This document shows, piece by piece, positions 1 to 11,332 of a DNA stretch of 64,000 bases. Under the pieces are notes generated by a model. It ran no database searches. It saw only the letters and a program-made list of their open reading frames with translations, and had not been told where the DNA came from. A program made the position numbers and the translations under genes. Origin of the DNA: Diphasiastrum complanatum (lineage: Eukaryota > Streptophyta > Lycopodiopsida > Lycopodiales > Lycopodiaceae); assembly GCA_029204225.1 (NCBI GenBank), contig CM055095.1, positions 73,072,753-73,136,752 on the forward strand. Direction: 5' to 3'. How positions within the stretch are numbered: the first letter of the stretch is position 1; every line of letters starts with the position of its first letter.

Positions 1-139
1 GGACCTGCTCTGAAATGACACGTATCCAGGAGTACTATTTATCCCTTAGCGAAATATGAGCACTGTAAACTGAGCTACATATTGCGTTGGAATTGTTGCG
101 CCTAACGTAGATTGTAAGACCATTAGGTTATCGCTCTTA

Positions 140-260
140 TAGAGCTACGGTAGGGTTAGGTTCAACCAACCCTCCTCACCCCTAACCCTGGTTGGAGCTT
201 AGCCCTAACCCTAGGACCTTGCTGAGGGGGAGGGGGAGAGAGAGAGAGAGGCTTTTCGTC
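140..260 (+). promoter_or_regulatory. Telo-box-like and GA-rich promoter/5' leader region of the phospholipase gene
   Basis: Short telomere-like words lie here: TAGGGTTAGG at 151-160 and CCCTAACCCTAGG at about 203-215, followed by a (GA)n-rich stretch at about 226-250. Telo-box words (AAACCCTAA-type) are known in plant promoters near transcription starts, and GA tracts are common in plant 5' leaders. They lie 750-850 bp upstream of the chosen ATG, so they would be leader elements only if a 5' UTR intron exists. A strong donor-like GTAAGT at about 582 and pyrimidine-rich acceptor-like sites at about 963 and 980 allow one. This is inference without transcript data. Confidence 0.35.
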
Positions 261-1000
261 GTCGATCGATCTGTCTTTTGGCTATGGCTTCTAGGAAGGT
301 GGCTTGATCGTCGCCAAGAAACTTCTGTCCTTTTGGCGAGAAACTTTTGCGTATATCTATCTTATCCTTGTCCCTGGCATGGCAGGATGCGTTGCTTTGG
401 TGACTTAGCATATGCAGTTGCTTTTTTGTAGAAGTGCTTTGAGGTTTCGGACTGGTTTTGCGTCGTTGATTGATCGAGGAGGTGTAACGGGATCGATTCA
501 GGCCGGCAGGTGCTAGCGGCTTGCATCATTTGGTTGGTTGTGTTTTCCCCCGATCAATTGACTTGCTTTTTTATCAAGTTGGTAAGTAATTTGTTAACCA
601 GTTTCATTGTTGATCGTGTTTCTTTCTTCCGTTCCATGACCCTCTTTTCGTCCTTCTTAGATGATCGTTTGTTGCGATTGTCTGTCATCTGACTGGTTGT
701 TTAATTGTATTTGCACTTACTTTTTGGAGGAAGACATCCGTGCTGTTTCTTGAAAAATTATGGTTGCTTATTGAAATTTGAGATCATTTAAGTTAACTTG
801 TTTTCGTAGTGAAGAGACTGGTGTCATTCTTTAAGCAAAAATCTAGTTTCTCTTGCGGGCTTTTTTTCATTTTAGGGGGTGAATTGAATGATGCCCACTG
901 CTTCATGTAGCTTTTTATAGTTTCTTGTTTTCTGTCCTTGAATTATTACCCTTGGCTGAATTTAGGGATATATAAGCCAGCAGAAAGCACAGTTTCGAGC

Positions 1001-4000
1001 ATGGACAGAATTTTCAAAAGGGAGGCTTCGAAATGGTCAAGGTGGCGCACAATGCTTATGTTTTTGTTTCTTCTGCACCTGGTCATATCCCCAGCAAATG
1101 GAACCTTAAGGCGCACAAAGCATTCAATGAAAGGTCCAATCAAGACTGTGGTTGTTCTTGTGATGGAGAACAGATCTTTCGATCACGTTCTTGGTTGGTT
1201 GAAGAGACTCAACCCAGAAGTAGATGGACTCACTGGAAAAGAATCTAATCCAATTTCGACTAAGGATCCAAATTCTTTCGAAGTCCATATTTCTGATGAT
1301 TCTGAGTTTGTAGATCCAGATCCAGGTCATTCTTTCCAAGCCATCAGAGAGCAGATATTTGGAAGTAATGATACATCAGCTAAAGTTGCTCCTATGAATG
1401 GTTTTGCGCAGCAAGCAGAGAGCATGGCAAAAGGTTTTTCAAAGAGAGTGATGAGTGGCTTCAGGCCAGAAGTCATTCCTGTATATACAGCTCTTGCACT
1501 GGAGTTTGCTGTCTTCGATAAATGGTTTGCATCTGTGCCAGCATCTACTCAACCAAACAGGCTTTACATCCATTCTGCCACATCTCATGGGGCAATGAGT
1601 AATGTGAAGCATGAGTTGGTTGAGGGCTTCCCTCAGAAAACAATTTTTGACTCTGTTCATGAAGCAGGATTGTCATTTGGCATCTATTATCAGAATATAC
1701 CAGCAACACTATTCTTTCGAAATTTACGAAAGTTGAAGTATGTCACAAAATTTCATCAATATTCACTTTCCTTTAGGTTGCATGCCAAGCTTGGCATGTT
1801 GCCCAATCTTGCTGTCATTGAGCAAAGGTATTTTGATTTGAAAGAATTGCCTGCAAATGATGATCACCCGTCACACGACGTGTCTGAAGGACAGAAGCTT
1901 GTGAAAGAGATCTATGAAATATTGAGAGCAAGTCCTCAATGGAAAGAGATGCTCTTTGTGATAACCTATGATGAGCATGGTGGATTTTTTGATCATGTGC
2001 CTACTCCTCTTCAAAATGTGCCCAATCCAGATGGTCGCATGGGGCCTGACCCCTTCTATTTTGAGTTTGAAAGGCTGGGAGTCCGAGTTCCTACAATCAT
2101 GGTATCACCTTGGATAAACAAGGGAACAGGTGCTCTGTTTTGGTTCTTTGTCCACCCCTTCACTATTCTTTTTCCATTTACTCTTTCCTTGGATGTGCAT
2201 GCTTTTGAATGATAAATAAGCTACTTTGAACTTGGCTTAACTCATTGAAGTTATTGTCCAAAGATTCTGAATTTTGAAAGACCTTTTGATTATGAAGCTA
2301 CACTGGTGTCAACTGACAATAAACTGGGTACATGATGCCCATTGCAGTTGGCATGTTATACACCTTCCTTTTTACAATTTTATTTATTTAATGTCTAATT
2401 TTTATATTTTTATCTGACATCAACCAATTGTGGTTCAAAGTTTTTACTTTCAACTGGCATGCATGTTTTTGTGATTACTATGCTATGCAGTTTTATGTGG
2501 TGATATTTGTGTTTGAACTCTTGAATCTGTAACAAACACGATATTCTCAAGAATGAGTAATAAATTTAGCAAATAGCATCTCCATGATTGCAAGAGTCAC
2601 CCTGTATACAACTTTAGTGGGTAGTTTCTTAAGAAGTGCATGGCAGTTGGTGGCTTGGTGCATGAATGCGAAGTTTTGTTTCTAGAGATTGTTTCCATAG
2701 AGTTTTTAGCATCACATCTTGTTATCTTTAGTTCTAGCTGTTCTTCCTTTGTTTTCATGTGTGCATTGTATCGTTAGTTTTTGTAAATAGTGGACAGTAC
2801 AGATCCTTTAAAAATTGTTTTGGAATTGGGGTCTTATAGCTGTTTCCATTGCAGTTGTCCATGAACCACACGGACCTACACCTCATTCTCAATATGAACA
2901 TTCATCATTGCCTGCAACTATTAAAAAGATTTTTGAGCTGGACTCCGATTTTTTAACAAAAAGAGACGCTTGGGCTGGCACATTTGAAAGCATTTTATCT
3001 GAGCGCCAGACACCAAGAACAGATTGTCCAGGTATGGAGCAAGATAGGCTTTTTCTTATGAGAGACTATTAATGTAGATAGGTATCTGTGGGTATGCTTA
3101 TTTGTGTTGGAAATAAGAGTTCTGTGGGCTCCAGCTTTATGATGGACTCTGCACATCATCTTCACATGATCATATTGTGAGCACTTTACTTCTTGGTAAA
3201 TTTATAGTTGCATGCCATTATGATCTGAACATGTTTGGTGGTCATTGTAGTATGGCACTTGGAGTGTAATTCCATATCTGGAAAGCATAACAAAAAATAA
3301 ATAAGTCTTGCCTTATTAAAGGCCTTTGCTGCTTTTTGGCCAAAGGTTTGTTGATATGCATTAAAACAAAATGACAGGTTTTGAGAGTGTACTGACAAGG
3401 AAAGTTTAAATTTAAACAAAATCTGTCTGTATGGATCTTTTCTCCTGAAATTCTCTACTTAATTGGAGTCTGGTTTCCAAGGGGAGGCTCGAACTTGGGA
3501 TCAAAGAAACTTGGGATGCCAAGGTAACTGACTGAGCCAACCCCATTTGGTTGACTGTTTAAGAATGGCAGGGGTCTTGCAGTAAACTTTTCTGTCTGGA
3601 TCTTTTTCGCTCTTAAGGTCTTATTCACCTTGAAGTTCTTGTATTGGAAGTATTTATATCCATCTTCCACGATTTGAAAGTAGCTTTGAACATTGGGTGG
3701 TGATTTATCTATTTATGTGGTGGAGCTAACTGGCATACGATGAACAATTTGGAATGTGATTAGGTCAAGAAGTTTTATGGGTACAGGAAGGAATGATACA
3801 TTTGAAATATTTCTAACTGTCATAGTTGGTAACTTGGTACCATAGTTGCCCGTTCCGGAAAGGAATGTGGCAGATAAAGAAATTTGTTTCTAATTTAGAA
3901 CGGCCGGCCAGAATAGGTCAGAACAGGCTTTTAAGGTTGGTACAAATCTTGACTCTTTGGATTTTAATTTGATTCAAAATAATTCTGGATTGAAATCTGG

Positions 4001-5192
4001 ATCCTAACCTATCAAAGCATTTCTTCAATTCTTCTAGTTTCTCCAATTTCTTTGAAATTGTTCTTCCCTTTATGTGGAGCTTGTATCAAAAGCCTTTTGT
4101 TTATACTCTGTTAATATAGTTATCTGTATTATACTGACAATGATCAATGCACAGCTGTTTGAATAAGCTGAGAAAGTAATGGTCTTCTTTTTGGTTCAAG
4201 AAACATCCGGAAGATGATGTATCTAGTAGTGCCTCCACGAACTTGACCAACTACAGAAGCAGTTTTGTAGCTTTTTACCCATTATGCTTTTTAGAAGAGA
4301 CTTTGGCCAAGTTTGTTGGTAGTTTGTAGTGCTTTTCAAGGATTGTTAAAATGGTTTTGCTAGCAGAATTGCTCTAAAGTATGCCCCTTGTTTTTAATTC
4401 AGAGTCAAAGGTCTTCAACCTTTCAGAAGATATGCTTGGTTTGCTTGAAATCAACATCTTATCCGATAATTACTTATACTAGCAAAACTTTTGGTGGGTT
4501 GCATGTTACAATAGAAGCCACTTGAACAATTTATGCCAAGGACCTGAAGGTGCTTAAAAGATTTTCACCTATATATAATATGAGTTAGTTGGATGGAATC
4601 AGCAGCATTAGTAGGACTAGGATTGTTGCCTAGTGACTTTGACAAGGTTTTAGGGTTACTTCTTTGTTTCAGGAAATTGTAAGGAAGTATTTTTGTTGTT
4701 TAGAGTCTTAACGTTGAAATTTTCTGCAATGCATGGCATCGTCCAACATGTGTCATTTGGGTTTAGTTTTGCATTATTCCAGTAAGAACATTACCGCCAT
4801 CCCAGTATTCACCTACATTACCCTGTTCTTATTTCCAATTTCTATCATAAACTACCTATGGAACTTAAACAAAGATCTCTATTATTTTGAAGATTTTCGA
4901 ACTTGCACAATACGCCTTCTTGTGTTATAAATTTTCGTTAGCTCTATTTCTAAGGCATTGTCGCTGGAGCATAACGTAGGTTAATTTTTACATCAGTTGT
5001 AAATATGCCCTTCTTTCAGAAGCCACACACAGCTTATTTTCCAACACCTAGAGCTTTCTGTGGAAGATTTACTTTCAATCTTATTTTTGACATGTGGGGC
5101 ATCTCTGTTCCACAGCCCAGTTATTATTTTTAAAAGTGCTTCAAGAGTTACGATGATCAGAAATTGACCGCAGATTGTCTGTGTTGGCTTTG

Positions 5193-5262
<70 letters not shown>

Positions 5263-5914
5263 GCATGAGGATTATGATTTGCAATCCGTACCTTTATTTT
5301 CGACATGATTTACTTGAAATTTTTACATAACCTTATTTTCTAGTTTCCTATAATGCATTGCTTCCAGCCCTTTCTTCTCATTCATTTGCAAAAATTTGAG
5401 TGCATAGAAATGCTCCCATCCATATTTTTAGACCTTTTTAACTTTCTGCTGCTTTAAATGTCATTTCACTCAGAATTCACATTTTCTTCCAGGCTTTGCG
5501 CAATGCTGCCCATCAATTTAGCATGAATCAATTTTTTTGTTCTAACTTGATAGCTGTCTATTAGACCTGATTGTATGTATCATTTGCACAGATGAGTTAC
5601 CTAGTCCGCCATGGTCATTGAGGCACTCCGCAGCAAATGAAAATGCCCGACTTACTGAGTTCCAGGAAGAGCTAGTTCAACTTGCTTCACAATTAAATGG
5701 CGATCATGTCCTCAAGAGCTACCCCAATATTGGCAAGACAATGAATGTCAAACAAGCCAATACTTATGTGGAAGACGCAGTGGCTCATTTTCTAGAGGCA
5801 GGTCGCAAACAGATCGAGAATGGTTCAAACGAGTCGTCCATAGTACAAATCAAGCCTTCTGTAGTGATTCGTAAAGTGGGGCATCTTAGCTCTTACACTG
5901 CTCAGCCCAGCTGA
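1001..5914 (+). CDS. NPC: Non-specific phospholipase C (NPC family), three exons, intact
   Basis: Plant NPC enzymes hydrolyse phosphatidylcholine and other phospholipids to diacylglycerol, and signal-peptide-bearing members enter the secretory pathway. Exons are 1001-2129, 2855-3031 and 5592-5914, joined at GT-AG introns of 725 and 2560 bp, both in phase 1; the spliced product is 542 residues, normal for the family. The ATG at 1001 is chosen because it precedes a basic then hydrophobic signal segment (residues about 18-34); the frame is open upstream to 938 but without ATG. Family motifs seen are ENRSFDH (56-62), the ASTQPNR/SATSHG block (about 184-204), the DEHGGFFDH catalytic-region motif (about 324-332), SPWINKGT at the end of exon 1, and [13 protein letters not shown] plus [11 protein letters not shown] in exon 2. 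Exon 3 encodes a divergent tail. NPC1, NPC2 and NPC6 are the signal-peptide types in Arabidopsis; I cannot say which is closest. No frameshift is visible. Confidence 0.95.
3466..3557 (-). repeat. tRNA-derived SINE fragment in NPC intron 2
   Basis: Read on the minus strand, this has a Pol III A-box-like stretch (GGCTCAGTCAGTTACC) and a B-box-like stretch (AAGTTCGAGCCTCCCC) about 40 bp apart, as in tRNA-derived plant SINE heads. It is a diverged copy of the element at 25285-25369, sharing the segments around GGTTTCCAAGG and GAGCCAACCCC. Flanking words resembling CTGTCTGGATCTTTT at about 3426 and 3592 may be an eroded target duplication. The A-tail is not recognisable. It lies antisense in the 2.56-kb intron. 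Confidence 0.6.
5194..5260. repeat. (CT)n microsatellite, about 33 units, NPC intron 2
   Basis: An uninterrupted CT dinucleotide run of about 67 bp lies 330 bp upstream of the intron 2 acceptor. It is too far from exon 3 to be the normal polypyrimidine tract. Confidence 0.97.
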
Positions 5915-7940
5915 TTGTATAATGCTTTTATACAGTTGATTGTTGCGGAGATCACTGATACCCTTCAAGATTGCTGATGTTGGTCTAGTCCCTCCTAGTT
6001 TATTTAGGGTGCGACGCCCTATACAGAAGTGCTATGATGTCACAAACTTTTTGAAACTGGCTCATGTAATTTGGGCTGATCCCTGGACCCAGAAGCTACC
6101 GAAGGTGGCATTTTCACCAATTCCTTGATTCTCTTGCTTAAATGTCATAGACATTATGACCAGATTGGATCTTGGAAATATTGCTGATAGCTAATGGAAT
6201 TGGATCGACAGCATGGCTTAAGTTGCTGCCAAAATATGCTGGCTATTGTATAATATTGATTAGCCTTTTTTCAGAGGCTTACTATGTACAGGAAATTGGG
6301 GTGTTTTGTGTTTGAAATGATCTCTGTCTTTCGAGATCTTTTAATGGCTTAGATATATAATCTCCACTTAAAGAACAGTAATCATGGGAAACTTTATACA
6401 GATCATATTGCAAATCTTATATGCTATATTTGGATTTGGTCCTATATTAAACATCGATATTTGACTTGTACACATACTGCTAATCTACTTTATATGTTTT
6501 CAGGTTAGAAATGAGTATCCCCGTTTGTGTCATTTTTTCCCATTTTATGTTGCGGTTTCTGATTGCCAGGTGTTTTTATCTCAAAATATTTTAAACCAGC
6601 AAAAAAATCACACCGGCGCAATTTGTTTTGCTTTTCAACTTTGGGGAAATATAGCAAATTCATTTTCATATTTTGATGTTTTCCCTATATGAATAGAACA
6701 TCAAAATAAAGGCAAATAATCTTGACAAAACAAAGTCAGGTGATATATTCTTGGTTTTTAACTACAGAATCTGAAAGTTCCGAGCACGAAACATGAAAAT
6801 ATAGCAAAAAAGCAAAAAGTTGCCCAAATTAAGAAACTATGCTTCTTGCTGTTGGCTGAACTATTTATGGTACAGTTTTAAGTTTTAACAATGTTTTGTT
6901 CAGCTAGTTTTGTCTACACTTTCTAATTGTATTCCAGGTCTTGTCTCTGGTCAACGATGCCTGCTATAGAGGTCACTCTTGTAGAACTTTCTGTTGCAAC
7001 TTTTTGACAGAATGAGTTGCTAACTAGTGTTTTTTGGATATATACTGATCTGCTATCTAGCAGCAAGTATACTAAAAAACCGGGTTATTTGCAACATTTT
7101 CTACTTTTTGTGCTAGAATATACTTTTGTTTCTCGATGCAGCACTGGAGTGTAGCAATATTCTAAAATCCTGTTTTTAATAGCTTGTTATCTATTGTTCT
7201 TTCTAACAGTTTGAGAAACTTTTTGAACTACATTTGATACATTTTCTATTTTTTTGCATGAGAAGTTTGTATTTTCTTGATTATTTGAGTGTAACAATCT
7301 TACTTGATATTGAGCTACTAATGTTATTTAGGTAATGCTATTTAGGCTACATCAATCAATCATGCAAAATTTCTTTGTTGCATTCTTTGCTATCAATAAT
7401 GTTCTTTTAGTCTTTCGGCAGAACATCATCATTCAGCTTAGTTAGAAGGCATCGTTGGTTAATATTTATGTCTATGCAAGGATGGGTAACCTCTCAGGAC
7501 ATTTCACCTACATAAAGGAATATTTTGGGAAGGCAACTTTACTTCTGCCGCTGTACTAAGTTACATGCTGAGTATCTGGACTGTGAGACTGCTCTGAACG
7601 TTATTGTGACCCTTGTCTCCTTCATGATCTTATCCTGCCATCTCCTTCATGTACTTGTTGGTTAATCTTTTTCACATGCCATCTCCTTGATGTACTTCTT
7701 GGTTAATCTTTTTCACAATATGGATTGAGGCTCATACTGATGACAGACTTACCTCACTGAATTAATACAAAGTTTTTCTCATTCTTTTAAAAATTAAAAT
7801 GAAAATCCATTTCCTGTCAAGAAAGTTCTCTCATAGAAATTTGCCTGCCCGTTTTATGATCTAGAAACACATTCATTGTGGACAGAAATACAATCACTGG
7901 TGTGGTAAATAATTCTCCAAAGAGAAAGTTGCTTGAAAAT
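5915..7940. other. NPC 3' region and non-coding interval
   Basis: AT-rich sequence downstream of the NPC stop, with no convincing gene. The first few hundred bases are probably 3' UTR. A 41-bp direct duplication lies at 7636-7676 and 7677-7717, starting TGCCATCTCC and ending TTTTTCACA, with two or so mismatches. Nothing else was recognised. Confidence 0.6.
7636..7717. repeat. 41-bp direct tandem duplication
   Basis: Two adjacent 41-bp copies (7636-7676, 7677-7717) begin TGCCATCTCCTT and end AATCTTTTTCACA, differing at about two positions. It is a local duplication with no apparent function. Confidence 0.85.
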
Positions 7941-7946
7941 TCTGTA

Positions 7947-8069
7947 TACCATCTGCCCCTCTGGTGTGGTGGTCGAGGGTTCTTGACCACCCATGTTCAA
8001 ACCCTGCCCACACATGGGCGGTGTCCGAGAAAAAAAAACAAAAAGAAAAAAGAGAAAAGAAAAAAAAAA
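7947..8069 (+). mobile_element. tRNA-derived SINE with A-rich tail
   Basis: The body has a Pol III A-box-like stretch (TGGTGTGGTGGTCGAGG, about 7962) and a B-box-like stretch (ATGTTCAAACCCTG, about 7993), the spacing of a tRNA-related head, and ends in an A-rich tail (about 8030-8069). The hexamer TCTGTA occurs on both sides (7941-7946 and 8070-8075) and may be a short target duplication. It differs in sequence from the SINE at 25285-25369, so two SINE families are present. Confidence 0.65.
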
Positions 8070-8131
8070 TCTGTACAGCACAGCCTACACTGGTATTGAG
8101 TGGCACAGGAGTCTTGATCAACCAAAAGTTT

Positions 8132-8434
8132 CTATGCAAGGAAATAGTCTTTCCAATCATCTTTGCTGGCTAAGAAATTTCTAGAACACTCAGGAATTAT
8201 TGACTCTGGGTATCCAAACATCAGGGAAAATCTTTCAAAGGAAGAAGTGGTCAAAGAGTGAACACAAAATGTATGCCCAGGCCCCACATTGTCTGTGGCT
8301 TTGAATAATGACTCTTGCATGCATGCAGAAATTTCAGAATTCCGCATGCAAAATTCTTCATGTGGAAGACCATCATTTTCTAGGAGCATTGGAGTCATAT
8401 TTTGCCTCTTAAATGCAATTTGCAAAGAGTCCAA
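8132..8434 (-). pseudogene. Unrecognised exon-like ORF, 100 codons
   Basis: This minus-strand ORF encodes a well-mixed, soluble-looking sequence with motifs such as LLENDGLPHEEFC, ACMQESLFKATD and FGYPESIIPECSRNFLAS, unlike the biased shadows of non-coding DNA. Its start codon need not be real: the frame is open a little upstream and an acceptor-like AG precedes it, so it may be one exon of a gene or pseudogene. No continuation exon was found upstream; the SINE at 7947-8069 lies just downstream of its stop. I do not recognise the family. Confidence 0.3.
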
Positions 8435-9069
8435 GGCTTTCTTAGAAATCTTTGGCTTCTAGATAACTTTGACCTTTTCATTCAGCTTTCTTACTTACTC
8501 ATTTTTTTTAAACAATTCGGTTTGAACTCACCTAGTGAAAATCTGATCTCACCTAGTGAAAATTTTAGCAAAAGTATTGCACAAAGAATGCTGTGTAAAT
8601 CACTCAACCTTCTAAGCAAAAGAGCTTCATCCATTGAAATAGATTGAAAGAAAAACTTGGGGCCTGATTTTATGTGAGGGAAGGCCCCCTATTTGTGGTC
8701 CTTTTGCCTGGGGCCACCACCCTTGATGAAAGGGCCTTAGGCGATGACCTTTCCCCTTTACGAACGTGCTTGTTACTTAGACTCCAATATTGACCATCAT
8801 GGTCCATAGTGGTGCTTTTAAAATATTTTAAATCAATAACGATAAAAAATTTACATATTTTAATGAAAGTGGTAACACACAAGGATAAAACTTATAATTT
8901 TTAAATGTATAATCATGTGGCTCATCATGATAGTAGAAAAGAAAATAGTGTGATACTTGATACTAAAAGGCTTCAAGATTTTTGATCACTTTGATTTATG
9001 TGCTAATTTTCTCAACAAGCTAGGTGATAGCAAGACTTTGAGTGACAAAAGTTTTGAGTTGAAAGTATA

Positions 9070-9177
9070 GGGGAAGGCACCTGCCCGAGGGCCTTCCTCA
9101 TTTTAAGGTCTTGGGCCCTCGGGGGCTCACACCCTCGGGCCCAAGGCAGGAAGGCTCTCGGGCAAGGGCCCTTCCCC
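9070..9177. repeat. GC-rich long hairpin (MITE-like or small-RNA-like fold)
   Basis: The two halves are near-complete inverted copies: GGGGAAGG...TGCCCGAG.GCCTTCCT...CTTGGGCCC on the left pairs with the reverse complement on the right, leaving a short loop near GGGGGCTCACACC. The right arm lacks about 10 bases present in the left. Fragments with similar words (AAGGGCC, GGCCTTAGGC) recur at about 8665-8755 and 10095-10165, which suggests a dispersed repeat family. No flanking duplication was identified. Confidence 0.6.
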
Positions 9178-9346
9178 AACATAAAGCAACTTTGAAAAAC
9201 TTTCTCCCTCTCTAGAAACTTCTAGATTTACCACGCCCCTTCCCGTCCTTCGAGGTTTCTACCATAAGCTTTGATGTTTTTTACTGCTTGGTGTTAGCAG
9301 CTTAGCTATGGCGTGATCAGGCAAGCTGGTGAATTCCTTGTGCGCT

Positions 9347-9628
9347 TCATGCTAGAATGACGTGATGAATGGAGCTCGGCGAGATGGATTTTGCAAGAGC
9401 ACCTCTTTCTGAACGAAGCCATGTGCCAGATAATGGCAGATACAATATAATAGCAATCTCTATAATGTCACTCGACGTCCCAAACAGACCTCCGGATGCG
9501 ACCGATCCTCCAAAGGGAGAGTTGTTGCTGCTGCTCGCTCCTGAGGCTGAGCCACTGGCAGCGCCGAAGCCTCCTCCAAACGTAGGTGCAAAATTGCTTG
9601 CAAAAGAAAACCATGTAAACCCTGCCAT
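9347..9628 (-). pseudogene. Short Gly/Ser/Phe-rich ORF, FG-repeat-like
   Basis: The ATG at 9628 opens a frame whose first 55 residues are rich in Gly, Ser, Ala and Phe, with words TFGGGFGA, SPFGG and GGLFGTSS. GLFG and FG words spaced by Ser/Ala/Gly are typical of nucleoporin FG repeats, but a stretch this short is also reached by chance in low-complexity DNA. A donor-like GT follows the GLFG word, so this could be a first exon. No other nucleoporin exon was found. Treat it as a weak candidate. Confidence 0.22.
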
Positions 9629-9719
9629 GCTCTTTAGCAACAATTAACAATCCAACCTCAAAATCACATATCAACGCAGGCTTGTTGTAGCCCTCATTCA
9701 CTCCCTCCAATCATCAATC

Positions 9720-11332
9720 TCAGATATGAAACATGAAAATGTACGATAAACTGCTTCGAAGTGGATGGCAATGAGCTTCTCAGCTCCTCAGATTACAAAA
9801 CTTTGCGAGAATAGAGTTGCTTGGATTCATTCAACCAAAGCAAGGGATAAATACACAAACAAAAAATTACATATTTTTTCGAGCTGTTTTTGCATAATGT
9901 ATTGATGTTTTAATGTTACATCAGGTATAAAAAAATTTGTTGTTGGTAAAAACATCAATCATTTTTTACCTCTGGTAAATCAATTTCTTAAGAGTGTAAG
10001 GTTCCTCTGATGTATGAAGTTGTTACAGCTGTCATATTCTTCCAATTAAGGTTATCTCAAAATACAAAGCAAATTTTTTTAAAAGTGCTTTACGTGAAAG
10101 GAAAGGTCCTCTACAAGGTCCTTGGCCTAAGGGCATGACATAAGGCTAAAGGCACTCGCCTTCTCTACGAATACATGGGAATTTTTTTTTTTGCAATTCT
10201 TTATTCTTGAGATTTTTTTCACCAACATAATGTTGTTGTATACATCCAATTGATGAGCTGTACATTTTGTCGAGATGTGAATGTGCCATGTGGCAACCCG
10301 TCATTGGCCATGGGCATCCACACAAAAGTTGTGATACGAAGATTTAAAAACTTTAAATTCTCGAAAGTAACATAACAGAATCACATATTGAGGTGACTCC
10401 AAAATACAAAGAAAAAATTAGCTTCTCGCATTCCTACTTTAGAAGGCAATATGCTTGGAAAATAGACATGACCTAAAAAAAATGCAATATATTGAATGAA
10501 ACCTTGAGAGGAGGGGTTCTAATCTGGTTATGGAAAGATGAATCAAGATCCAGCGGATATCCGCGTTGCGTATATCGGTCTGACTCTGTATTTGGTGGAC
10601 AAACCTCAAGACCGGCTCTCGTCAAAGTCCAAGCACACCGAGTGAGACTACAAATCTTCCGTACACACACGAGGTATACCGTACAACCCAGAATTTGGGA
10701 ATGCCTGCTTTCCTTTCCGTGGCTTTTGGATCGTGAATCTCTATATATACATATGTTTTTATGATCTTCCGTGGTAGTAAAGTATAGTTGATGATGAGGG
10801 TCATAAACAATTTTGTGCATCTGTTGCTATAGAGAACAGAGATGGGGATTTGAGATAGTTGGTACATGCTGTAGGAAGAATTGGACATGAAAGCAGTGGT
10901 AGTAGATGGATAAAATTGGGTTTCTAAGGAGCAATACTCTCTGATTTGTGTTTTCTTTTGATGAATTTCTGTACCTGTCTTTTCATTCTTGCCAGAAGAA
11001 AGGATCGGACCCTGTAACCCTCAATAAGCCTGGAATTACAGGAAGCTGGTCAAATTTTCAGAGTGAATCCATAAATTTTAGGTTTACAGAATATGGGTTC
11101 TTGTGAGGATTAACGGAGAGGTATCTGAGGTTTTGCATGAATAGAAGGGGGAGCTGTGCACAAAAATAACAGCTGGGGCTCATCTTAAATTTTTGGCCAC
11201 AACCAAGGGAGATTCAGCTTCGGTGTCCTCCAGTTGCTCCTATTTTTCTTTGGCATTGCTTGTGTAAATCATCTGTTTCGTGATTGCTTGTAGAAATTAG
11301 TTTGATCTGATAGATGTGACGCTTGTTAACAA
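9720..11332. other. Non-coding interval upstream of the 11333 gene
   Basis: AT-rich sequence with a GC-richer patch at about 10540-10700 of unknown origin. The last few hundred bases before 11333 are probably promoter and 5' UTR of the next gene, but no clear TATA box position was fixed. Confidence 0.5.

Noticed and set aside
151-215. Possible interstitial telomere
   Set aside because: Only short telo-box words occur, not a tandem TTTAGGG array.
192-431. ORF of 79 codons near the window start
   Set aside because: Arg-rich low-complexity product over a GA repeat, overlapped by an antisense ORF; more likely leader or promoter DNA of the phospholipase gene.
2130-2212. Extension of the phospholipase ORF past 2129
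   Set aside because: The extra residues are intron translation; a GT donor at 2130 joins exactly to the conserved exon 2 sequence at 2855.
3466-3557. Functional tRNA gene
   Set aside because: A and B boxes are present, but no intact cloverleaf with acceptor pairing or anticodon arm could be drawn.
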